A stretch of 64,000 bases of DNA from Planctomycetota bacterium (lineage in GTDB: Bacteria > Planctomycetota > UBA8742 > UBA2392): assembly GCA_015075515.1 (NCBI GenBank), contig JABTUE010000003.1, positions 558,001-622,000 on the forward strand. The letters are read 5' to 3'. Shown here piece by piece: positions 45,558 through 52,244 of this stretch. Below the pieces are notes generated by a model, which had not been told where the DNA came from, ran no database searches, and was given only the letters and a program-made list of their open reading frames with translations. Position 1 is the first letter of the stretch, and each line of letters opens with the position of its first letter. The position numbers and the translations under genes are program-made.

Positions 45558-46709
45558 ATGAACATGACATACATTCGCGCCCTGGCGTTTGGCGGCCTGA
45601 TTGCCCTGGGCGCCCCCTGTGTGACCACACAGGCTCAGGACAACCCGGCCCCCGAGACCAAGGAAAGCACACCCAAGACCGCCAAGGAACTTCAGGCCGA
45701 AATCCAGAAACTCGGCCAGAGTCTGGGCCGCAGCCCCACCGAAGAACAGATTGACGGCTTCTTTCTCAAGGCCTTCAAGATGGCCGCCGACTACGTGCGC
45801 GCCAACCCCGAAGCCGCCGACGTGGCCGACGTCTATAAGTGGGCCGGACCTCGCGCCTCCTATGGCAAAAACAACGGCGACTTTCTGTTTCTGGCCCAGA
45901 GCTACCTGAAGGCCAACCCCGACGCCAAAGACGCCGAAACCTGGCGCAAGGCCTATCTGTGCGGCGGGCTGGCCCACGCTGACTACAAGGCCGACGCCGA
46001 GGCCCAGATCAAAAAGATTGACGAAGCCGGCAAAACCGATGTGAACCAGGCTCTGCTGGCCGGCGAAATCCGCGTCATGGCCGCCAAGTTCGCCAACGAC
46101 AAGGAAGCCGGCGCCAAGGCCGTGGCGGCGCTCAAGAACCACAAGCTGGTCGCCGAAAGCAAGGATGTCTGGGTGGGCCGCGACCTGATGCGCATTGCCC
46201 TGACCGGCAGCAAGGCCGAGATCAAGGTGGGCGAAGCTTTCCCGTGCTGGTCGGAAGTGATCGAGGTGAAAGACCTTGACGGCAAGGCGATCAAGCTGGC
46301 CGATTTCAAGGGCAAGGTGGTGCTGATTGATTTCTGGGCGGTCTGGTGCGGCCCCTGCATCGCCGAAATGCCCAACGTGGTCAAGGCCTATGAAACCTAC
46401 AAAGACAAGGGCTTTGAGGTGATCGGCATCAGCTTTGACCGCCGCGACGGCGAAACCGGCCTGCGCGAAACCATCAAGGGCGAGGGCAACGTGGGCAAGC
46501 GCACCGGCGTGATGCCCTGGCGCCAGATCTACGACGGCGGTTTCTGGGACAGCGGCATGGCCAAACGCTACGGCATCCGCGGCATCCCCCACACCGTGTT
46601 GATCGGTGCCGACGGCAAGGTGGTGGCCCAGAACCTGCGCGGCAAGGCTCTGGAAACCAAGCTGGCGGAACTGCTTGGTGAGGCCGAAAAGAAGGAAGGC
46701 AACAACTAG
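45558..46709 (+). CDS. Exported TlpA-like thioredoxin-fold protein
   Basis: A 383-residue secreted protein with signal peptide MNMTYIRALAFGGLIALGAP. The N-terminal 200 residues are a helical, TPR-like domain (LFLAQSYLKANPDAKDAETW, KKIDEAGKTDVNQALLAG). The C-terminal thioredoxin domain has LADFKGKVVLIDFWAVWCGPC with the redox CGPC, and IRGIPHTVLIGADGKVV with cis-Pro. TlpA-type proteins reduce periplasmic disulfides, for instance in cytochrome maturation or other exported cysteine proteins. A strong terminator follows, which separates it from the CRISPR array. Confidence 0.88.
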   Translation: MNMTYIRALAFGGLIALGAPCVTTQAQDNPAPETKESTPKTAKELQAEIQKLGQSLGRSPTEEQIDGFFLKAFKMAADYVRANPEAADVADVYKWAGPRASYGKNNGDFLFLAQSYLKANPDAKDAETWRKAYLCGGLAHADYKADAEAQIKKIDEAGKTDVNQALLAGEIRVMAAKFANDKEAGAKAVAALKNHKLVAESKDVWVGRDLMRIALTGSKAEIKVGEAFPCWSEVIEVKDLDGKAIKLADFKGKVVLIDFWAVWCGPCIAEMPNVVKAYETYKDKGFEVIGISFDRRDGETGLRETIKGEGNVGKRTGVMPWRQIYDGGFWDSGMAKRYGIRGIPHTVLIGADGKVVAQNLRGKALETKLAELLGEAEKKEGNN

Positions 46710-46802
46710 CCGGCGCGAGGGAGCGCGGAATGTGAGCGAGCCGCAGTACGGCGGGGCCTTCAAGCCCACGCGAGGGCTTTCAAACCAGCAGTGTTACACC
46801 CC

Positions 46803-46833
46803 AACCGGGCGGCATAAGCCGCCCGGTTTTTTT
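46803..46833 (+). terminator. Rho-independent terminator after the TlpA-like gene
   Basis: An 11-bp stem (AACCGGGCGGC / GCCGCCCGGTT) with ATAA loop is followed by seven T. The 93 nt between the gene stop and this stem look like an untranslated 3' tail; I see no gene in them. Confidence 0.88.
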
Positions 46834-46855
46834 GGCGCTGGAGAAGAATTTTGAC

Positions 46856-47351
46856 CGTGTAGTACGTCCGATAAGCCCGCTTAGGTACACTAATGCGCAG
46901 GTTTGTTGTGCTGATTGAGTGCTGTGGTTGGTCCGATAAGCCCGCTTAGGTACACTCCGGGTTCAACCCCGATGAACTCAAGTCCAGCTGTGGTTGGTCC
47001 GATAAGCCCGCTTAGGTACACTGGAACGGGCGGAAATGGCCCGCTATCGAACGCTGTGGTTGGTCCGATAAGCCCGCTTAGGTACACTCCGATCCGCCTG
47101 CTTCTGGCCCTGTTCCAAGCTGTGGTTGGTCCGATAAGCCCGCTTAGGTACACTTCCGGGCGCGCACCGCGATTTCCTTGTGCGCTGTGGTTGGTCCGAT
47201 AAGCCCGCTTAGGTACACTAGAAGGAACGCGCTGTCGGGTGCTTGCCCTGCTGTGGTTGGTCCGATAAGCCCGCTTAGGTACACTTCACTTGTCGCACTT
47301 CAGTCCTGCCACATCGCTGTGGTTGGTCCGATAAGCCCGCTTAGGTACACT
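46856..47351 (+). CRISPR. Type II-C CRISPR array: 8 repeats, 7 spacers
   Basis: Repeats are 36 nt with consensus beginning GCTGTGGTTGGTCCG and ending GCTTAGGTACACT. Seven copies are identical (starts 46921, 46987, 47053, 47119, 47184, 47250, 47316). The first (46856) has five mismatches in its first ten bases, marking the older end. Spacers are 30 nt, except 29 nt for the first and fifth. The start GCTGTGG matches the crRNA tag of type II repeats, and the repeat pairs with the tracrRNA anti-repeat, so transcription is to the right. Each repeat holds a plausible promoter (TTGGTC, 17 nt, TACACT). No spacer target can be named without a search. Confidence 0.97.
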
Positions 47352-47357
47352 CTTCTT

Positions 47358-47390
47358 ACCACAACTCCGCGCCCAGCGCGGAGTTGTGGT
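47358..47390. terminator. Strong hairpin between the CRISPR array and cas2
   Basis: A perfect 14-bp stem (ACCACAACTCCGCG / CGCGGAGTTGTGGT) with CCCAG loop lies 7 nt after the last repeat and 13 nt from the cas2 stop. It is followed by TTTATAG on the plus strand. It probably ends pre-crRNA transcription and perhaps the converging cas transcript. Its right arm resembles the first bases of a repeat (GTTGTGGTT against GCTGTGGTT). Confidence 0.6.
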
Positions 47391-47402
47391 TTATAGATTG
47401 AA

Positions 47403-47753
47403 TCAAAACAGCTCATACTGGTGCGGCGGTTCCTCTACAGGTTCCGTTTTTTCGCCAAAATACACTTCCATCTTGCCGAACTGCCGGTCCGTCACACTCA
47501 GCAACCGAACCTGTCCTTTGGGTGGAAGTTCGGCCTTGACCCTTGCACGGTACCACTGGGCGGCTTCTTCGCTGGCGCAATAGCGGGCGTACACGGAAAG
47601 CTGCAACATCATGAACCCTTCGCGCACCAGAGCCTTGCGAAAGCGCGTGTAGTTGCGCCGGTCGGTTTTGGTCAGCACCGGCAGATCAAACAGTGTGAAC
47701 AGCCACACGGCCCGGTACCCCGAAAGCAGGTTGAATCGTTCCTCGTCACGCAT
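47403..47753 (-). CDS. cas2: CRISPR-associated endoribonuclease Cas2
   Basis: Subunit of the Cas1-Cas2 spacer-integration complex. The 116-residue protein shows the ferredoxin-like start WLFTLFDLPVLTKTDRRNYTRF (the Asp after beta-1 is the conserved one), then FMMLQLSVYARYC and VRLLSVTDRQFGKMEVYFGE. It lies 5 nt after the cas1 stop and is the last gene of the cas9-cas1-cas2 operon. The array follows on the opposite strand. Confidence 0.95.
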   Translation of the reverse strand: MRDEERFNLLSGYRAVWLFTLFDLPVLTKTDRRNYTRFRKALVREGFMMLQLSVYARYCASEEAAQWYRARVKAELPPKGQVRLLSVTDRQFGKMEVYFGEKTEPVEEPPHQYELF

Positions 47754-47758
47754 GGCCG

Positions 47759-48682
47759 CTACGGAGCGCGGTCGTCGGCGATCTCCGGAAACACGAAATC
47801 TTTGGCCAGGGCCTCGCCCATGAATACTTCCGCCAGACGCGCCGACGCCCGGCCGGCGATGTCAAACAGTGTTCTGGCTTCGCTTTTGTAGACGTAGCGG
47901 TCCGTCAGGCGCTCAATCACGTGTCCCCGGGCGGCTTTGGTGACCTCGGCGGCGTCCGGATTGGCCTTGCAGAAACCGATCACGGCCTTGTCGGCCAGGG
48001 GGCGCATGGGCTCCATCAGGTCATCGGCCAGACAGAACGGGTTGTAGCGGTTGTGGTGGTGCAGCCCGAGACTGGGGTGCAGGCCCGAAGCACACAAGGC
48101 ACGGGCGACAATCGCGCGCAGCACGGCATAGGCATAGTTGAGCAGCGCGTTAGGCCACGGGCCGTCGGGGTCGCGGGTGAAGTCCTCGGGCAGCAGGCGG
48201 CCCGTAAGCGCCGCCCAGTAGCGGCGGGCGGCCTGGGCTTCAATGTTGGCCGAATCGCCGGACTTGACGTCGGTCAGCAGCGCGCGCACGGGCTGGCCGT
48301 CAAGGCCGCAGGCGTCCAATGCTCTGGCCTGGGCCTTGAGCTTGGCCCGCACAATGCGCTTCCACAGGCGTTTGCGGACAGGGTCGGAGGCGTTGGCCTG
48401 GGCGGCCATGCGCTCGGTCTGGGTGACGTTGGCCTGCAGGGGCATGAGCATGGCAACGGGCAGGCGGCGTTCGTCGCAGGTGACAAACGCGCCGCCTTTT
48501 TGTGCCAGCAGCATGAGCACGGAGTGGGTGTAGCTGACGCGGGGGTGCGAAACGACCAGCACGCCGATTTCGGCAAGGGGAATCATGCGCGGGTCGTGGC
48601 CGTCGCGTTCGATGCACAGGTTCTCAACGCGGACAGAAAGCCGCGCCGGTTCTTCGGAGAAGTCGAGTACGCGGTCAGTCAT
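47759..48682 (-). CDS. cas1: CRISPR-associated integrase Cas1 (type II)
   Basis: Integrase that inserts new spacers at the leader-proximal repeat. The 307-residue protein has metal ligands in the expected order: Glu in DSANIEAQAARRYW, His in GLHPSLGLHHHNRYNPF and Asp/Glu in LADDLMEPMRP. The N-terminal beta domain (LSVRVENLCIERDG) is normal. The start overlaps the cas9 stop region by 8 nt, and cas2 follows after 5 nt. No cas4 or csn2 is present, which points to subtype II-C. Confidence 0.96.
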   Translation of the reverse strand: MTDRVLDFSEEPARLSVRVENLCIERDGHDPRMIPLAEIGVLVVSHPRVSYTHSVLMLLAQKGGAFVTCDERRLPVAMLMPLQANVTQTERMAAQANASDPVRKRLWKRIVRAKLKAQARALDACGLDGQPVRALLTDVKSGDSANIEAQAARRYWAALTGRLLPEDFTRDPDGPWPNALLNYAYAVLRAIVARALCASGLHPSLGLHHHNRYNPFCLADDLMEPMRPLADKAVIGFCKANPDAAEVTKAARGHVIERLTDRYVYKSEARTLFDIAGRASARLAEVFMGEALAKDFVFPEIADDRAP

Positions 48683-51600
48683 TGACGGGCCTCACTTCGC
48701 CAAGGGGCGTGACAATGATTTTCTGGAACTGTCCTTTGCGCAGCATTTCGGCGGACTTCTCGATAAAGTCACCCGCATCCAGAATTTCCTTCTTCTTCCG
48801 AGCGTCCGTAGCTCGGACAAATGCGATGCGTACGTTGCCAGCATCCAGAGTACGAACACGGAACAACTCGGGCTTTCCCTCTACTGCTTCCCAAATGAAG
48901 GCATCGCCGCCGACGAGAGAGCAAATGAACTCCTCGTCGGGGCCGACGGTGCGATCGACAACGGGCAAGCGAGCATTCTTACGCCGGTAGGCTTCCATCA
49001 TGGTCACAAAACGCATGTCCCACTTTGGATTGCCCTTCTTGTCCATGGTCTGGATGATCTCGACGTGATGGTTGCTGCCGGACTCAACGTGGCGCTGACG
49101 AATCCCTTCTCCCAACGGCATTGTCTTGTTCTTCTTGCGGACGCGGGCGCGGTAGATGGGGCGGCCTGACGGCATCACGGGTGGGTTTTCCTCCAGCTTC
49201 TTTGGGTCGCCGCCGACTTCGGCCAGCTTGGCCTGCACGGCTTTGCGGACGACCGGGTCAACGATGACTGCCTTGTCTTTCAATCGTCCCTTCTTGTCGT
49301 AAGTGTCTTCGCTGTTGATGGCGTCGGCAGACAGTGTGTGCACAAAGCGCCGGATGTGGCTGTAGGCGCCCTCGGGGTCGCGTTGCCCGTTTTCGTTGAA
49401 GCGCGGACTGAAGTTGGTCTCGGCGTGCAGGGCGCCGTGCACGGACTTGTCAACACGCCGCGAAACGTTGCAGCTTTCAATGCGCTGGCGCGTGCCGTCA
49501 AAAAAGGTGTCAAATGGCGGGGGCACGTCGCCCTTGCGCAGACTGAATTTTTTGTTGGAACCGACGGGCTGACGCCTTTCGAATTCCATCACCTGCCGTT
49601 CCATCATCTGACGGTTGCGCACGGTGGTCACGCCGATACAGACGGCGTCCACGGCGTGGTGCCGATGGTCATTGCGTTTCTTTTCGTCGCCGTCATTCAG
49701 AATCGCGTTCAGTCCCCAGGCCGCCCGAAACAGCGAAGTCAGGCGCCCGTTGCAGACCTGGATTTTCTGGCGGCCGCTTTCGTCCGCGACGTGGGACTTG
49801 CCCGGCGGCAAGCCGTACAGCGTGCCCAGATAGTCAAGCGCAAGCCGTGACGCGTATGCGGTATTGACCAGTTGGGCGCTGGTGAAGTCATTGAGGAACT
49901 TTTCAAGGCCATTGTCGTCAAGCTGGAAGCGCTCAAGCTTGGCGGGGTTTTTCATGCGTTCGACACGGTCAAGTATCTCCTGCCACCTCGCGGTGTGGGC
50001 GTAGGCCTGCCATGGCGTCTGACGTTTCTTGACGTTGCGGTTTTCTTCGGCGAGGCAAAGCGTCTTGTTCTGGAACGAGTTGTCGAGGCTGCGGCTGTAG
50101 GGGATGATGTGCTCAACATCCACCCCGCCGCTGAACAGATCGCGAAAGTCGATCTGTCGGCCGGTGTAGGGACAGATGCCGCCGCATTCGTCGAACAGCA
50201 GTACTTTTTCAATGTCCCAGGGCTTTACGTCGTCGGGGTTCTTGGCGTCTGTGAGCCGTTTTTCCACGATGCGCTCTGCGGCCTTGCGGCGTTCTTTCTC
50301 GCGCTTTTTGTTGGCGATGAGGATGGCCTCGCGTTGTTTGGCGGACTTTTTCATTTCGCGGGCAAGCTCGATACGGATCATGAAGGGCTTGCCGTGGCGG
50401 CGGACGATGGCGTTCACGACACGCCGAAGCTCGGTAAGCGCGCGGTGCACAACGGGGTTGCGCAACGTGGGCAGGTGGTCTTTGACCGGAGGCAGCAAGT
50501 CGCGCTTTGGCGGTCGCGGGTCCGGGCCGAACACTTCAAGGCGCGCGGTCATGTAGGGCGTGCGCTTTTCCATAAGCGGCAGCAGCTCGCGCAGGGCGCG
50601 ACACGACAGGTTGCAGTAGCCGTCTTCGAGGGCCAGTTCTTCTTCCAGGCGTTCGGCTTGTTCGGGCGTGGCGCCCCACTTTGCGATGGCCATTTCGGCC
50701 AGGGCGCCGGGGGTTACGGCATCCCAGCAGGCGTCGGCGATTTCGGACTGTTGTTCGGGCGTGAATTTTCGCCACTTGTTTTCGCCAAAGATTTCGACCA
50801 GCGCCGCCGCCGTGCGGTTGCCGGGCAAAAAGTCGGGCAGATCGTCATTGTCGGCGTCGTCGCGGCCGAAATTGAACTTTGCACTCTTGGGCAGGTTAAG
50901 CAGTACCGGCACGCTGATCGCCTCAGCGGTCTTCTTTGGCCGCTTGAGCGTGACCTTGGCGTTGATCGAAAGGACATCCAGCAGCTTGGCGCGTTCGTCG
51001 TCGGTGAGGGCGCGTTCGTGATCGCCTTCAATAATGCGCAGGTCGTTGACCTTCTGGATCATGCGGAAGCGCTGGGCCTCCATGCAGGCCCAGGGCGCGC
51101 GGCGCTCGGCGGGTTTGCGGCGCACGCCATCGTAGATGTCGCAGACGCCGATCAAATGTTCCTGAAGCTTCAGCGGACGCTGATAAAAAATTGCCCCGCC
51201 GTCGCCCTTGGGGCCGGCCAGCCTTGCGCGCAGTTCTTCGGTCAGCAATTCAGGATGGTGCTTTGCCTGGGCGTCCCAGATGGCGGCAAACTCCTGCTGG
51301 TACATGCGGCGGTGGGTCCAGTTGCCGCGAACCTCTTGGCCGCCCTCGGCACGTTTAAGGAACAGCTCGCCCAAGGTGCGGGCCTGGGGCGTTGCGCCAT
51401 CGACAACATGGCCAAGGCGATCCCGGCCCAGTTCGGCCCATATGCCATTGATGTGCGAAAGGACCGTGCTGCGTTCTTCGTCTGATTCCTTGCTGCCGCC
51501 TTTGCGGGCACTTTTGAAGCCGCGCCGCTGGGCCAGGTGAAACAGCGCGCGACCGACTTCGTAGGCCGACAGTTTGTGGTCCAGTGCGCGCGCCCGCAGG

Positions 51601-52049
51601 AAGTAGGGCAGAGCCTCGGTGGCAAGGCGGCTTTCGTACTGCGCGGCGATTTGCGCATCCAGCGCCTTGATGGCTTCATCGCGTGCCTTTGCTTGCGCAG
51701 CCTCAAACTCGCGCTGGTCGGCACTGGCGGGGTCCCGCGGAGGCGGAACATTAAGCGCAGGAAGCAGGCCGGCCCCGGCCAGAATGTTGTAGGTATGGGC
51801 GACGCGGCGGGCGCGGCGTTGTAACTGGCGGCGCATCATGCGGGCTGCGCGGCGTTTGGCGCCGCGCGATTCTTCTTTGCCCTGTCCGGAGCCGAAGAAG
51901 TTTTCGACACCGGCATCAAAGACGTGGGCGCCCACGGCCTGCCCGTCAACGAAACCGGTGGGTTCGCCGGTATCGTCGCAAGTCATGCAAGCCCAGCCGA
52001 TCGAGTTTGCGCCGATATCCAGCGCCAGAAGGTAATTCGCATCGTTCAT
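48675..52049 (-). CDS. cas9: CRISPR-associated nuclease Cas9 (subtype II-C)
   Basis: Crispr effector that cuts double-stranded DNA guided by crRNA:tracrRNA. The 1124 residues put it in the compact II-C size class. All nuclease residues are visible: RuvC-I Asp11 (ALDIGANSIGWA), RuvC-II Glu561 (IRIELAREM), HNH His647 (GVDVEHIIPYS) and RuvC-III His798/Asp801 (HHAVDAV). The Arg-rich bridge helix (RRAARMMRRQLQRRARR) follows RuvC-I. Cys pairs around the HNH (FDECGGICPYTG) may bind zinc. GGGAAGG is the ribosome-binding site, 6 nt before the ATG. The C-terminal PAM-interacting part cannot be assigned a PAM by eye. Confidence 0.97.
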   Translation of the reverse strand: MNDANYLLALDIGANSIGWACMTCDDTGEPTGFVDGQAVGAHVFDAGVENFFGSGQGKEESRGAKRRAARMMRRQLQRRARRVAHTYNILAGAGLLPALNVPPPRDPASADQREFEAAQAKARDEAIKALDAQIAAQYESRLATEALPYFLRARALDHKLSAYEVGRALFHLAQRRGFKSARKGGSKESDEERSTVLSHINGIWAELGRDRLGHVVDGATPQARTLGELFLKRAEGGQEVRGNWTHRRMYQQEFAAIWDAQAKHHPELLTEELRARLAGPKGDGGAIFYQRPLKLQEHLIGVCDIYDGVRRKPAERRAPWACMEAQRFRMIQKVNDLRIIEGDHERALTDDERAKLLDVLSINAKVTLKRPKKTAEAISVPVLLNLPKSAKFNFGRDDADNDDLPDFLPGNRTAAALVEIFGENKWRKFTPEQQSEIADACWDAVTPGALAEMAIAKWGATPEQAERLEEELALEDGYCNLSCRALRELLPLMEKRTPYMTARLEVFGPDPRPPKRDLLPPVKDHLPTLRNPVVHRALTELRRVVNAIVRRHGKPFMIRIELAREMKKSAKQREAILIANKKREKERRKAAERIVEKRLTDAKNPDDVKPWDIEKVLLFDECGGICPYTGRQIDFRDLFSGGVDVEHIIPYSRSLDNSFQNKTLCLAEENRNVKKRQTPWQAYAHTARWQEILDRVERMKNPAKLERFQLDDNGLEKFLNDFTSAQLVNTAYASRLALDYLGTLYGLPPGKSHVADESGRQKIQVCNGRLTSLFRAAWGLNAILNDGDEKKRNDHRHHAVDAVCIGVTTVRNRQMMERQVMEFERRQPVGSNKKFSLRKGDVPPPFDTFFDGTRQRIESCNVSRRVDKSVHGALHAETNFSPRFNENGQRDPEGAYSHIRRFVHTLSADAINSEDTYDKKGRLKDKAVIVDPVVRKAVQAKLAEVGGDPKKLEENPPVMPSGRPIYRARVRKKNKTMPLGEGIRQRHVESGSNHHVEIIQTMDKKGNPKWDMRFVTMMEAYRRKNARLPVVDRTVGPDEEFICSLVGGDAFIWEAVEGKPELFRVRTLDAGNVRIAFVRATDARKKKEILDAGDFIEKSAEMLRKGQFQKIIVTPLGEVRPVND

Positions 52050-52079
52050 TGCTGACCTTCCCAGTTTTAGAGAAACTTC

Positions 52080-52107
52080 TTGCGATTTTATGGGAGGTCA
52101 CTAAAAT
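52080..52107 (+). promoter_or_regulatory. Promoter of the tracrRNA
   Basis: TTGCGA at 52080-52085 and TAAAAT at 52102-52107 are separated by 16 nt. The predicted start, 7 nt after the -10, coincides with the first base of the anti-repeat. The cas9 start at 52049 is divergent, so this interval also holds the cas9 promoter. Confidence 0.7.
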
Positions 52108-52113
52108 GTCAGC

Positions 52114-52224
52114 AGTGTACCTAAGCGCGCTTTCCGGACTTAACACAGTAAGACGGAATCCGTCGCAAACTTGCCCCCCACGGGGGAGCGTAGCAACCGC
52201 CGCCTTGCGCGGCGGTTTGCGTTT
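52114..52224 (+). ncRNA. tracrRNA of the type II-C system
   Basis: An anti-repeat at 52114-52149 matches the reverse complement of the CRISPR repeat at 29 of 36 positions; two of the seven differences are G:U wobbles. It is followed by a nexus-like hairpin (GACGG-AAT-CCGTC, 52152-52164), a CCCCC-CAC-GGGGG hairpin (52174-52186) and a terminator stem. The RNA would be about 111 nt. It reads away from cas9 and toward the repeat-parvulin gene. Pairing with crRNA gives the duplex for RNase III and Cas9. Confidence 0.9.
52195..52224 (+). terminator. Terminator of the tracrRNA
   Basis: A 9-bp stem (AACCGCCGC / GCGGCGGTT) with CTTGC loop is followed by TGCGTTTG. The T content after the stem is modest, but the position after the nexus hairpins is as expected. 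Confidence 0.75.
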
Positions 52225-52244
52225 GGGGGCCAGCCGCAGGTTGC

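Noticed and set aside
46851..46856. TTGACC as a -35 element for the pre-crRNA just before the degenerate repeat
   Set aside because: No -10 hexamer is found 16-18 nt downstream. The in-repeat promoter explains the array better.
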